A stretch of 64,000 nucleotides of DNA from Ligustrum vulgare (GCA_963555705.1 OY743169.1:9548014-9612013); one strand, 5' to 3'. Positions 12,304 to 24,354 are shown, counted from the stretch's first letter. The notes: a model not told the origin generated them from the sequence alone. Made by a program: numbers and translations.

Positions 12304-13790
12304 CTGAAATGGTATTAATCACAAAGTATTAATCACAAAGCAATATATAATGAACTATAAACTTGAAATTGTATATCTAAAGTGATTGAAATGGTGATTC
12401 ATTTTCTGCCAGGATGGTCATTCGGTGGTTTTCAATTTGATTCATTAACAAAAAGGGATGGACAACAACAGAAATGAGGTGAATTGAAAAGAACCATGAC
12501 CAAGTTTTATCATTTTTGTCATTGAACGATAATGCTAAAATTTAAGGACACAATAAACAAGAACATAAAAACATGAAATTCAATGTTAAATTATTAGATG
12601 TGAACTGGGATGCATGCCATACTTTATAAGAAAAAACACATTTAAACAGATTGTATATACACTTTATACATTCTCCTGAACCGGAGTAAAGTCGAGGAAC
12701 CACGGTAAAATGTCAACAAATTTCTGCGGTTACTACCTAGATCCAAAAAGATGGACGGATCCACTACAAATTAAAACAGGTCACAAAATATGGTCAGAAA
12801 GAGAACCATCAAGCTAGCTTTCTTCCATTTTGAAATTTAAACAAGTTTAAAGAGTACCTAGTCGGCGACAAAAAAAATGGACGGAGAAAAATTGCAGTGG
12901 TTGCGAACGATTCGGTGGATGCCGGTAGAGTAGTTACGAATAAATCGGTGTATCACGTTAATCTTCTCTATGTCGCCCTCGCCATTGAGAGAAAAGAGCC
13001 CCCGCCCTGTGTCAACCCCGTCATTGAGAGAAAAGAGTTCCCATCGTTGAGAGAAAAGAAAGAGACCAGTAAGCCCTAATATTTGGGGATTATGATTTGT
13101 ATGTAAAACATTTGAAAACATAAGGGTGTTCTGGTCATTTTGATATGTTTGTACACTAGTTTGTAACCCATGTATGTACAAGTAGCATTATTGACATGTA
13201 ATTGCGCATCCGTTGTGTTCAGACCGGAGATTTGGATTGTTAATTTTTTATTTATTTACATTTTTTTAATCACACGAGGATCATAGGGAAGGAGTAAAGG
13301 GGAGGGGTAGAATTCTAACCCGAAATCGGGTAGGTGAAGTTTGAGTAGACCACAATGCGGTACGCACCCGAATCCTATACCGGAGAATGTTATTGGTGCT
13401 AGGGCTACGTAATTTAATTTGGGATCAACCCTTTCAATTATTTTTTTTTTTTTTTTAAAAAAATAATTGTACTAATTATTTTTTTGTTGTTGAATAATTT
13501 AATGATAATATTTCTATTTATTGGGGACAGATAATGTTATTTTCTCTTTCAAATTCAAATTTAATTTGGATAATTTTCAAATTCTCAACTTAATTATTTG
13601 AAATAAAACAAGAACAAAAAGAACTAGTTCCAACTTTTGATTGGACCAACTCGATTCAAAGCTATATTTTGTTGCTTGAACCTTACACGGGTCACGACTC
13701 GCATTTTTGAATTGTATAAATAATGAATAAATTATTAGTCTTAGTTAAAAATAAAAATAAATAAATTAAACATCTTGCTCATTAATTACA
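12304..13790. other. Intergenic
   Basis: No supported gene. Around 13,000 a short direct repeat of 'ttgagagaaaagag' occurs three times. The stretch 13,260-13,430 is locally GC-richer but non-coding. Confidence 0.4.
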
Positions 13791-14256
13791 GGGTAAATAT
13801 TTTGATACTACACTTTTTGTTAACTACACCACATTTAAATTGCAATGAAGATCCTTAATTTTTATTTATTTTACATTTACGTACCTTGCCAAGTTTTTTT
13901 TTTTTTTTTTGTAATTACCAACTCTTTATTAATTATTTCTACATCTTGTCTTTAGAGATAATTTTCATTTAAAATATTTGTTATTAGAGGGAAAAATACT
14001 TATTTATACTTTTAAATAATCAAAATAAATAACTAATACAAAAGTTAAACAATATATTTGCACATCTTTTCAATGCAAATTAGCAGAATATTTGAATAGT
14101 GTTATTAGAAATAAAATATGTTAATTAATTAAAAATGAAAAATAATGCGATTAAGAAAAAGTTGAGGACATAAAAACAAAAGTAAACAAATATTGATTTT
14201 TTTTTGTAATTAAACTGTGGTTTAGATAAAAAAAGTATTGTGTAAATATAATTACC
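13791..14256. mobile_element. MITE copy A, long terminal inverted repeats
   Basis: Starts GGGTAAATATTTTG and ends AAATATAATTACC. The outer 50-60 bases at each end are imperfect inverse complements: 'gttaactacaccacatttaaattg' near the left end is mirrored by 'gtaattaaactgtggttt' near the right. The same structure, size and terminal text recur at 51,960-52,430. Flanks share TTAATTA. Long TIRs suggest a Mutator-like MITE. The interior is AT-rich and non-coding. Confidence 0.6.
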
Positions 14257-15928
14257 GTTAATTAATTATTACCAATATATTGCACTCGTTCTTAACTCAC
14301 GTGATTATTAATTTTCATAATAATTACTCTATATAAACAATTTTTTGATTTGAAAATGCTAGTGTTGACCTAGTTAGACTGAAACATAATAATATCATGT
14401 TTTCAGAAGTCCAAGCATATAATTTCTTCATTCAATACCTCATCCGTCAACTTTTAATTATTTTATGAATAATTTATAAATCTTAATTAATCGGAAGTAA
14501 AAAAACATATGCCTACACATTTTAAAGCTAAAACCTTCTGCTTCATCGTCTTCTCAAGCTAAACTGTTCTGGTGCAGTTTCTCTAACAAAATCCATTAAT
14601 TACTTTGGTAAAACTGACTGCGATGTTTATGTCACTGTAATTCTGGTTTATATAGGATATTTAAGATAGAAAATCTTGCTACAGAAGTTGAATATAAAAT
14701 TTTAAATAGATTAACTGAAATTCTAAAAGGCAAAAACATCCGAATTAGCTAAAGCTGTTCTTTTAATGGGATGTTAAATAACTAAATCTATTTTTTTTTT
14801 TTTATATATATATATATATATACACAAGATCTTGTTACATTTCTAGGGTTCATCTTAATTTGTACTTTATTGATTTCCTGTCATTAGTGGAGCCGTTAAA
14901 AGCTTGCAACAATTAATCTTGAATTTATTGTAATTCAAATTAAAGGAGCTTTTGATGATGGAGAACTGTCAAATACAAGATTCGTAGCTATCCATCTCTA
15001 TCATTCTTTTTAACTTGTCAAGCACTTCGAAATTAATCCATTAAATGAATAATTGAGTCCCCATTACTTGTGTTCCTCAACTTACATATAATATTTAGGG
15101 TCATATATAACAATTCTACAATACGTCATTTTCATTCCGTCGAAAACTAATTTAACGTAGAGACGTTTACGAGTTCTTCTCTTTGCCTTTACGGTAATGG
15201 TTCCTCTAGACATTATGACTTTTACCACAATTATAGAGTCAATAGATCAAATTATTTCCTTTCATCACTTGGCTATCTACGGTTCCATGGCGTGTGTCTC
15301 CGTGATGCATGAGAGAGGGAATAATAAAACTATTAAGGTAATATTTCATATCGATTAAAGATGAAACAAATAGCAAATTCCTATTGATTAAACAAGTTAT
15401 GCATAGGGAAAAAGTATTATCTCTGTAATTAAACCATTATTCAGTTAATACTTCGGGTTAAGAGAGGATTAATCCTCACCGAGGTTAGTGGCTAACCGGA
15501 TTTTATCCTTGCACGTATTTTTTTGTACTAGCCATTGCTAAAAGTCGTCTTTAGCCATATATAGGAGAAATTCAATTTTCAAGTATTGTGATTGTCAAGT
15601 GGTCGATGTTATAAATTGTAAATTAAAGTACGTACGTGCACACGCACATATAGCAGTAACGAACGCCAAAAATGTTCATGATTAGTTGCACAGTAACTAC
15701 TAACTATCAAGCACGTACGCTGATTTTTTTAATTTTTTTTTATAAATAAATTCAAGAACATAAAAACCCTTTCTATCGAAATTAGAAAATTTTTACTAAG
15801 AATTGCTCATTAATTTGAATTTGTTGTGGGGTTCAACCGAAGAAAAAAAAAAAAAAATTCAAGCTTTAATCCTTACATTACAATAAATTTAGACATAATT
15901 AGACTATGAATCAATGTAGAATAGATTT
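14257..15928. other. Intergenic
   Basis: AT-rich, with a short (TA)n run near 14,804-14,822 and several poly-T runs. No gene is seen. Confidence 0.4.
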
Positions 15929-16568
15929 TGTTACGACCACGCCTAAGCTAGCTTGGCACATCATCAAGAAACTGTATTGCTGTGATGAAATATTGTTCGA
16001 ACTCCATGTAGCCGAACTGCTTATTTCGAACTGATGTTGTCCGAAGTACATGCTCCAGGCTGATGATAAAATCGATCAGTGTGTCAGAATGATGTGACAT
16101 TTCTGCAAGTTGCGGTTTGATGCGACAGCTCCTTTAAAAGGAAGTGATGGCCGCCTCTCTCATAGGATATGTAGTAATGATTATGACCAAACAAATGGTT
16201 TACCTGTCCAACGGTTGGAAACTTGACACTTGTAAAGCATAAACACATGTCACTATTTAGAATAATTATTTCATCTATAAATAGTCTGCATTTACTTACA
16301 AGAAAAATATTAGAAACTCAATACTCAAACTCTATATATAAATCTCACTCATCTTTCTCTATTTTACACATTTATATTTCTCGCATACAATTTATATTTA
16401 CTAACAATGGGGTTTAACTTGAGCGTCGGAGTACAAACAAAAGTCACCCCGGCCCCGTTGCATACTGATCGTTTGTTCAAGACTCCAAGTGCGCAGGAAG
16501 TCTACATGTTCAAGATGGAGGAGCCGATAAGTGTTGATTTAAGGTTTCACCAGATTTTGGGGTCAACA
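15929..16568 (+). repeat. Probable solo LTR, about 640 bp
   Basis: Begins TGTTACGACCACGCC and ends GGGGTCAACA. Flanks GATTT (15924-15928) and TATTT (16569-16573) match at four of five positions. Inside lies a TATA-like CTATAAATAG near 16,275, then 'acttgagcgtcggagt' near 16,415, a phrase often seen in the 3' half of plant gypsy LTRs. No second copy or internal domain is in the window. Confidence 0.5.
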
Positions 16569-17483
16569 TATTTTTCTTAAAATTAAATTTTAATTTTACA
16601 CACAACATTCCATAGCATTTCGGGTCATACTTCTATGTCTTGACTTGTCGCGTTACATTATTTTTGTTTTCATTTCTTGGATGTCAAGTATCAACATATG
16701 AACGAACACAGAAGAAACTCTACTCAGATCATGTTTATATTCCAGTTATCTCAACTACTAAACTAATTTTCGTGCACATTTGGTTGAACATTGACATTAA
16801 CAAATTCAAAAAATTACTGCCTTCAAGAACACAAAAATATGCCCCGACTCTCTGAATTTTATCCAATTACATATAATTTGTTGTTATATAACGAAGACTT
16901 TATCGATTACTCGATCTGTGTATTAGTTGGAAGGCCCTTTTCAATTATTACAAAACTGTCTAGAAGCATGAACAGTTAATTATTTAGTGAATTTATTTTA
17001 ATTTGTGTGTGGTAGACTACTTGTTCTTCACTTTAGAATAAATAATTGCAAAGGTTTAAGCAGGTCGATACATGTATCTTTTCGATTGTAGAGTCGTAGA
17101 CGCGTTTCCTATGTTAAATTGAATGAATTGAACAATGCAAGGCAAGGCAAGGCAATGGAAGGAATATGTAGGTCCTTCATAAAACTTCTATATATTGTGA
17201 TGTTTAGTCTCATTGCGTTGACCGATTTATGGCTTTTGTCCATCGACCTAAAAAATAATTATTAATTATAGAAAGTATTCCTATGGATAAAACGAAAAAT
17301 GACACCGTTATTCTTTTATTTAACATTATTATCAATTTCTAGAGCATATACTTGGTTCTTGGCAATTCTATAAAATACATTTGTATTCATAAATGAAAAT
17401 TTTATATATTTTATCAGAAGTTGGTCTAAAAAATTAAAGTATTATTCAGTTCTCTATAACAGACTTTATCATAAATGTTTATT
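16569..17483. other. Intergenic
   Basis: No supported gene. There is a short AAGGC repeat near 17,137-17,155. Small plus-strand ORFs at 16,640-16,979 lack motifs. Confidence 0.4.
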
Positions 17484-17488
17484 GAGAA

Positions 17489-18298
17489 TGTTGGAGAATA
17501 CAACCTCGCAAAAAACACAAAGTAATCCGAGTTAGTCGCAATACAGCGGAAGAAAAAAATATAGATTGGCAAAGTAATAATGAATCAATATATAAGCAAA
17601 ATGAAGCAAGTAAAACTCCCTCAAGTTGCACAACTCAAGCCATGTGGTGGGGTGAACCTAGGACTCAGAATCTGCCCCAACAACTACAATAGGCGACACC
17701 ATACTACGAAGACAAGAAGACACTCCGAGGCAACCCGAAAAACCCATAGATTTCACCAAGAAAAGGAACCGAACTAGACAGCCTAAACGAACCAGCAGAG
17801 CTGTGGTACATACCGCACGCAGGGAACGGAATCAGGAACTAACCCACCAAGGGAAAGCAGCAACCAAGGGCCGAGAGATAAGGCAGTGGAGTTCACAAAG
17901 AGGACGGGTCGAGAGTTCTCATAGAGAGAAGAGAGAGCCACAGAGAGAAAAGAGAGGCTTAAGTGTTTTTCCAATTCCTTGTCTTAACAGAGAGTGAGGA
18001 GAGCGTACGATAGATATAGGGTAGGTTTAGGTTTAATTAGGGGAATGGGTGGAGATCCTAATTGAACATGGGATGCCAATTGGATCCACCCGCCGAGCAA
18101 CGGGGCCTACGACCCAATTAATACCTCAAGGTAGGGTGATAAAGTCTCTAACTTATCATTCTCGTGGGCTACACACATTGTGGTTATTAGGACATTAACA
18201 TTTCTTCGATCATGGGCCAAAGGCACGCAAAGCTTAATTTCCGACATGATGTTTCATCATCGCCCTTGAGGTTTGATTGGGACCAAAAATACCCAACA
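17489..18298 (-). repeat. 3' LTR of the outer copia element
   Basis: 810 bp, matching 29506-30304. A short plus-strand ORF with matching peptides in both copies (17,580 and 29,563) is LTR sequence, not a gene. Confidence 0.88.
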
Positions 18299-19437
18299 AA
18301 CATCCACCTTGGTTCCAAGCGAACTTGCAACCCCAAAACACAGTTTATTAGTTGCACAAAAGACGATTCCAAATAAATTAGAACTCAACGTACCTTTGCC
18401 AATGTTTCAAGTTAGAACATATCTCATACCTGCTAATAGTACTCACCGTGGACAAAGGTAAAACTCAAGAACACACTAAATCATAGCGAGTCAAACTGTG
18501 CATTTATATCACATTAGCAAGTAACACATGCTTTCTAAAGAAAAGAATGTCAACATATTACATTCACACATGAATCAATCAAGAGCATTTAATAACACAA
18601 AGTTATAGGTGACTCCACACATGCAATAAGATCACATCAATGGATAAACCACAAGTATTTTCACCAAGTTAACATAAAGAACTTAACATTAACACCAAGT
18701 TAATCAAACAAGGTCAACACAAGCAACGGATGCAAATGACCCCCAAGAAAAGATATAACCACAATTACCCCATTCCAAAACCGATGTAGCTCTCCTCTCA
18801 TCGCCAACTATGCTCACTAGATTACTCAACAAACACACCTAACTGGTAAACTACTGAAGATCCTAAGACAAAGAATGTACCTCTATCACAACTTCACTCA
18901 AAGAAGATAAGCCTTGAATCTCTACCTCACCTAGAGATAATAGGAGCATCCTCCACCTAATCAAGATCCTCACATATAGAGTATAACAAGACATTTGACA
19001 ACCTCACCTCTCATGATTTACATGTCAAAACACACATCCCCCAGTATGTCACCAAATACAATCTTAGGCATCTAGTCTTACATTACCAGCTAGCTCTCAC
19101 TTCTAACACAACTACTGTATACACATCCCACCAAGGGAACACATCTGATTCATATTGTGAGAACACACATAGTATCAAAACCTCACACCAAACCAAACCA
19201 CCATGCATGCAACCATATTATACACAAAAATAACATATCACTCTCAAATTCATGCACTTGTTCAAATCAACACAAATGAAATGCAACATGAAAAAATGCA
19301 ACCAAATCAAGTGACCACACATGCAAAAGAGGGAAAACCAATCAAATGCACACAATTCAGTAGTAACAAACAAGTGAGATAAAAGCATCAATACATACCA
19401 CTTGGATCACCATCCGAGCAAGTAACTACATTGACCC
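18299..19437 (-). other. Outer copia internal region, non-coding part
   Basis: Lies between the outer 3' LTR and the inserted element. It is rich in ACACA/CATCA words and has no ORF with pol motifs. Next to the LTR the plus strand reads 'aaacatccacc', a plausible minus-strand polypurine tract (GGTGGATGTTT). Bases 19433-19437 (GACCC) are the left TSD of the inner element. Confidence 0.6.
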
Positions 19438-19769
19438 TGTAGCGACCAAGAATTTTTACGCGATTAATAATTATTTTAATAGAAAATCGTGTCGCTACTA
19501 TTTCACCCATTTTTATTAAGTTAACGCCACGACGTATTCGTATAGCCAAGTCAAGAAATAATCGAGATCGTTCGATTTTAAATTAAATTCCGAATTTCTA
19601 AAAATATCTCCATTCTCTTGATTTAAAGTATATTAAGTCCAAGTACTTAATTCAATGTTATCCCAATATTTATTTATACAAAAATTATTTTTATTATTGA
19701 AATTAAGAAAATATATGCAAGCATGAGAGGTTCCATTATATATAATAATTATGAGAATCTTAATTTAAT

Positions 19770-20222
19770 AAATATGGAAAAGTATATGAATGAATTATAT
19801 ACTCCATTATATGTAATCATGAAGAGCATAATATTTGTATAAATATGGAAAAGTATATGAATGAATTATATACTCCATTATATGTAATCATGAAGAGCAT
19901 AATATTTGTATAAATATGGAAAAGTATATGAATGAATTATAGACTCCATTATATGTAATCATGAAGAGCATAATATTTGTATAAATATGGAAAAGTATAT
20001 GAATGGTTGATAAGATTCCATTATATGTAATCATGAAGAGCATAATATTTGTATAAATATGGAAAAGTATATGAATGGTTGATAAGACTCCATTATATGT
20101 AATCATGAAGAGCATAATATTTGTATAAATATGGAAAAGTATATGAATGGTTGATAAGACTCCATTATATGTAATTATGAAGAGCATAATATTTGTATAA
20201 ATATGGAAAAGTATATGAATGG
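19770..20222 (+). repeat. 71-72-bp tandem array inside the 5' LTR
   Basis: Units starting AAATATGGAAAAGTATATGA occur at 19770, 19841, 19912, 19983, 20055, 20127 and 20199 (the last is partial). The same array is at about 26,315-26,767 in the 3' LTR. A minus-strand ORF of 99 codons through it is a periodic artefact of 24-codon units. Confidence 0.9.
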
Positions 20223-20448
20223 TGCTTTACTTTAAGAAAAGGATGTGTTAAAATTAATAGAATTGAATGATTATGTTTACAATATGCCAACTTTATACAT
20301 CTATTTAAACCCATCTCTTTTACACACAACTCTACACATATACACTTATTTCCAATCTCTTGACAAAATCCACAAGTAAGAGAAATTCAAGGTGGTCAAG
20401 AAAGTTTTGGTCCATTTACTACTACACTTCATTTTAATCTTTTAAAAG

Positions 20449-20945
20449 GTAAGTATATCTTATGTTTTTATGAAAAGTAAGTATGTTTTTATGAAAGGTA
20501 AATACACCTTATGTTTTTATGAAAAGTAAGTATGTTTTTATGAAAAGTAAGTATATCTTATGTTTTTATGAAAAGTAAGTATGTTTTTATGAAAGGTAAA
20601 TACACCTTATGTTTTTATGAAAAGTAAGTATGTTTTTATGACAAGTAAGTATATCTTATGTTTTTATGAAAAGTAAGTATGTTTTTATGAAAGGTAAATA
20701 CACCTTATGTTTTTATGAAAAGTAAGTATGTTTTTATGACAAGTAAGTATATCTTATGTTTTTATGAAAAGTAAGTATGTTTTTATGAAAGGTAAATACA
20801 CCTTATGTTTTTATGAAAAGTAAGTATGTTTTTATGACAAGTAAATATATCTTATGTTTTTATGAAAAGTAAGTATGTTTTTATGAAAGGTAAATACACC
20901 TTATGTTTTTATGAAAAGTAAGTATATCTTATGTTTTTATGAAAA
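20449..20945 (+). repeat. 98-bp tandem array inside the 5' LTR
   Basis: About five units of roughly 98 bp, each built from four sub-units of the form GTAAGTATNTTTTTATGAAAA or GTAAATACACCTTATG. Every sub-unit begins with a splice-donor-like GTAAGTAT or GTAAATAC. Repeated at about 26,994-27,490 in the 3' LTR. Confidence 0.9.
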
Positions 20946-21459
20946 TGTTTGGATCATTGCTATGAAATCAATCTCACAAGATTGTTATGGATTCCATATG
21001 ATATGTTTATGATTATGCTAAGGGGACCGGAGTTTAGTAGCGCTACACATAAGAATTCTTGCCATTTAAGTTCGGTAAAATTCTTGTGTCTCCCTATGTT
21101 TATGAGTATTTCGATCATATCCTATGTTATGATGAAAATGATCCATATGCTTTCAAAAGAAAATTTATGCTTGGTATACTTACTGAGATTTTATAAATCT
21201 CACTCCACGATATTTACCATTTTCAGATAATTGAAGGTTCGAGGCGGTCAACATGGAAGTGGCAAAAGTGGTTAAGATTGATGAGATAATTATGTTGAAC
21301 TTTATGTAAGAAAATTATGTTCTATTTTTATTCACAAATAAAATTATGGGATTCTAATTATTCTTTTGAATAATTTTACATTTCTATTTAAGTCTCGATA
21401 ATATGATATGAGTCACTTTTAGTGGCACTCGAATGGTCGAGAATTCGGGTCGTCACAGT

Positions 21460-21472
21460 TGGTATCAGAGCC
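21460..21472 (+). other. Primer-binding site of the cargo-carrying element
   Basis: TGGTATCAGAGCC, two bases after the 5' LTR, is the standard complement to the plant initiator-Met tRNA 3' end. It fixes element sense as plus. Confidence 0.92.
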
Positions 21473-23164
21473 AAGAGTTTTAAAAACGATTCTGTAGATT
21501 TTTGAAATTTTATTTCTTTAAAAAAAAAAAAAAAAAAAAAAATACTATTCACGTGAACAGTAAAACGACGTGCTATTCATGATGAACAGTGAACGAAATC
21601 ACTATTCAATTAAAAAAAAAAATTTGAATTTTCACATGTCAAGTATGGTTATGATTTTGAAAAGTATGATGAAATTTGATGTGCGAATTTCAAGGACAAA
21701 ATTCATTTTAAGCAAGGGAGTTTGTAATGTTCTGAAAATTTTATGGAATATAATTAGTTAGTGATATGATTTTTATATTGATGTCTTTGATAAATTTCTA
21801 GAAGTTCGGGGACTAAAGGAAAATAAGATTTGACGATAAAATTTTATTTGGGTTAATTAGGCCCAATCTTATGTAAAGATGCGAAATGATTAATAATAAT
21901 TTTTTTTTTAAATATTTTAACTCATCACTCTACTATGTCACTCTCCACGTATTGACTCCTCGAACCAGGTATGTTATATGCTTTGCAAGTCATTTACGAT
22001 TTTATTAAGACATGTTAAGTATGAAATATTCATATGTTATGAATCTTTAAGTGAAATATACATGTTGAGTATGATATGAATTGATAGAAGCCTAAATTTT
22101 AATTTATTCATTTTAATGTAGAATCATGAGACATAGAGGATATTGATATGAATTTTGGTTCATATTAAGCTTAGTAAGATTGACTCAATTAGAAATTAAG
22201 TTGGGTTGTAACTTTGGCCCAAAATATATGGAATAATATATTAAACAAACAAAATTGATAATGAATTGTACAATAATTTATCCCTTTATCACTACCTTTG
22301 TGTAAAAACAAGGGAAAAACTGTGGATGGTTATTAGTACTTCCTCTTCAAGTTTCAATTTTCGGTTCAATAATTTATCCCTTTATCACTACCTTTGCTTA
22401 AAAGCAAGGAAAAACTGTGGATGATTATTGGTACCACTCTTCAAGTTTCAATTTTCGATTCAATAATTTATCCCTTTATCACTACCTTTGCTTAAAAGCA
22501 AGGAAAAACTGTGGATGATTATTGGTACCACTCTTCAAGTTTCAATTTTGAAAAAAAAAAAAAAATATATGATTTACGAATGATTTTCAAAATAATCTTT
22601 GTCGTCAAGTTTAGAAATGATGAGCCCTAAATGGACTTTGCATAATTGATTTTAGACATGGCACTAAGTATGAGAAGTCAACAGAAAGGACTAGATAATA
22701 TTTTCGAATTATTCATCGTTTAGATTAAACGAGAAATAGAAAGTCAGTTTTATGAAGTTATGATGAGATGTTGAGATTATAAGTGATATGATTTTATTGA
22801 GATTTTTATGAGAAGAATTATGAAGTTGGAGATTTAAAGTTTAGGCTCTTAATTATTGAGAAATAAGGACTTGATATGGTGATATTAGAAATTATGATTT
22901 GAAATTTCTATGTTGAGGAATTATGAATTGATTTTCTGGAATATTTATGATGATATTGAAGTTTGATGAAATTGTGATCAAATCTACAATTAGTTATTAT
23001 TGTGAGTTATGAAGTATGCTTACGATTTGGATAAGTCCAAATTTCAAAGGAAAACTCTGCCTAGAATTTTATCGTTTGGAGTTAAGAGCATAGTATGGTA
23101 TGCAATCACTAAGAGAATTGAAGTTAGACATACAAGTTCATTTACATCACAAACGAGATTTAGT
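21473..23164. other. Cargo element interior, non-coding left part
   Basis: AT-rich, with a poly-A run near 21,521-21,541 followed by two CTATTCA..GTGAACAGT words near 21,545-21,600. It contains the triple repeat at 22,271-22,549. No Gag or Pol motif was found in any frame. Confidence 0.6.
22271..22549. repeat. Triplicated ~95-bp direct repeat
   Basis: Copies start at 22271, 22367 and 22461 with 'caataatttatcccttt' and end with 'tcaagtttcaatttt'. Copies two and three are almost identical; the first differs at several bases. Confidence 0.9.
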
Positions 23165-23288
23165 AGATGATAACAGAGATATTATTATTTTCTCATAAGG
23201 AGAACACACAAGAGTCACCCTAGAAAGGAAATACATGAAAACACGCAAAAGCAAAAGAAAGCAACATGGGAAATTCCTCAAATTGAGA

Positions 23289-23498
23289 GATGTGTTTCCG
23301 GAGTAGCCGTATCCTACCACCTCTGACCTTTTGAGGAAATAAAGAAACCTTCAAAAAGGTGTGTTTCGAGAGTAAGAATACTCCGTAATCTACCACCTGG
23401 AACCTTTGAGGTACACACAAGATTTAAACATTAAGGAAAATCCTAGGAAATTAGAGGGGTGTCTCGAGAGTAAGAATACTCCGTACTCTACCCCCACC
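23289..23498 (-). repeat. Three related hairpin-forming repeats downstream of the LOG ORF
   Basis: Copies at about 23289-23321, 23358-23398 and 23456-23495. On the LOG strand they read GGTGGTAG...ACACATC, GGTGGTAG...ACACACC and GGGGGTAG...ACACCCC around a shared core containing TACGG and, in the last two, AGTATTCTTACTCTCGA. The third has complementary arms GGGG/CCCC and GAGTA/TACTC, and the second GGTG/CACC. The first two copies are also followed on the plus strand by a 'cctttt(t)gagg'-like tail. They lie in what would be the LOG 3' UTR. Function is unknown. Confidence 0.65.
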
Positions 23499-23509
23499 TA
23501 TTCTAAGAT

Positions 23510-24163
23510 TCATAAAGTTAAGTTTACATTAACCGGACTCCATTTTCGCTTGATTCCCCTTCCTTGAGACCAATCTATCTTAACCCCTGCTGGATCTTGT
23601 ATTGAGATATATGACTGCAGCTTATCCAGTAGTTCATCAATAGTAGGAGCAGAAATAAGGAGTCTTCTGGAAAATGGAGAGATGAATCCCTGTTCCACAG
23701 CATAATCAAGAAAGGTTAACAAGCCATCAAAGAAATTGTTAACATTCAGAAGCCCAATAGGCTTAGTATGGAGATCTAGTTGAGCCCACGAGGTAATGTT
23801 AAAGATTTCTTCTAAGGTACCAAAACCTCCGGGCAGGGCTATAAAGGCATCAGAACCATATAGCATACAAGTTATGCGTTCATGGATGGATAAGGTTTGA
23901 ACTTCATGCCCTCGTGTTTTTCCTGCAACATCTACCAAAGGGACAGGTATGACACCGATTACTTTTGATTTCTCTGCAAGAGCAGATTGGGAAACACAAC
24001 CCATTAGACCACTGCTACCACCCCCATACACAAGAGTGATACCTTTTTCCCCCAGTTTCTTTCCAAGATCTACGGCCGCTTCTAGATAACTGAAGCCTTT
24101 CCCCACTTTTGATCCACAAAATACACAAATAGTTTTGATCTGTCGAAGTTTTGGTGCTTCCAT
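23510..24163 (-). CDS. LOG: LOG-type cytokinin riboside 5'-monophosphate phosphoribohydrolase, intronless, inside an LTR element
   Basis: The 217 residues match the usual LOG length. LOG enzymes release active cytokinin free bases from riboside monophosphates in the cytosol or nucleus. N-terminal TICVFCGSKVG (residues 11-21), YGGGSSGLMG (46-55) and the diagnostic ALPGGFGTLEE (109-119) are all present, with HER at 94-96 supplying the conserved arginine and the glutamates of TLEE supplying the catalytic/binding acid. The family's usual text after HER, commonly KAEM, reads ITCM here. The rest follows the Rossmann-like LOG fold (SWAQLDLHTKPIGLLN at 125-140). Plant LOG genes normally have several introns and this copy has none, pointing to capture through cDNA. 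It is antisense to its retrotransposon. A TATA-like box lies 74-87 bases upstream of the ATG, and structured repeats lie downstream. The frame is intact. Whether it is expressed or active is unknown. Confidence 0.93.
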   Translation of the reverse strand: MEAPKLRQIKTICVFCGSKVGKGFSYLEAAVDLGKKLGEKGITLVYGGGSSGLMGCVSQSALAEKSKVIGVIPVPLVDVAGKTRGHEVQTLSIHERITCMLYGSDAFIALPGGFGTLEEIFNITSWAQLDLHTKPIGLLNVNNFFDGLLTFLDYAVEQGFISPFSRRLLISAPTIDELLDKLQSYISIQDPAGVKIDWSQGRGIKRKWSPVNVNLTL

Positions 24164-24236
24164 CTTTGATAGTATAGAAGAGAAAACTTACGAAGAAGAT
24201 GTGATTTTGGGATGCCTGAACTATGAAATATGTTTG

Positions 24237-24250
24237 GCTATTTAAAGCCG
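24237..24250 (-). promoter_or_regulatory. TATA-like box for the LOG ORF
   Basis: On the minus strand GGCTTTAAATAGCC, itself an imperfect palindrome, lies 74-87 bases before the LOG start codon, a sensible spacing for a TATA box with a short leader. The box upstream of the second cargo ORF shares TTTAAATAG. Confidence 0.5.
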
Positions 24251-24354
24251 GAAAAACCTACTGTTTTTCATTGATTCTGAAAAAGTAAAGATTTACTTTT
24301 GACAAAATCGGCCAACTTTTGACTGTTTTACCAAAGATATCACCTTTCGGTGAT

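Larger units (their letters stand above)
19438..21457 (+). repeat. 5' LTR of the cargo-carrying element
   Basis: 2,020 bp, TGTAGCGACC to GGGTCGTCACA. Unusually long, and it contains two internal tandem arrays (19770-20222 and 20449-20945). Confidence 0.93.

Noticed and set aside
12858..13181. 107-codon minus ORF as a gene
   Set aside because: No domain, and composition follows an underlying 'ttgagagaaaagag' direct repeat. At most an unproven first exon for the 12,095-12,303 fragment.
19888..20187. 99-codon minus-strand ORF with a repeated 24-residue peptide, also at 26,433-26,732
   Set aside because: It is the translation of the 71-72-bp tandem array in the LTR. The periodicity is of DNA origin and both copies sit in non-coding LTR sequence.
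20949..21230. 93-codon plus-strand ORF in the LTR, repeated at 27,494-27,775
   Set aside because: It is part of the LTR pair and has no recognisable domain. Conservation between the copies only reflects LTR identity.
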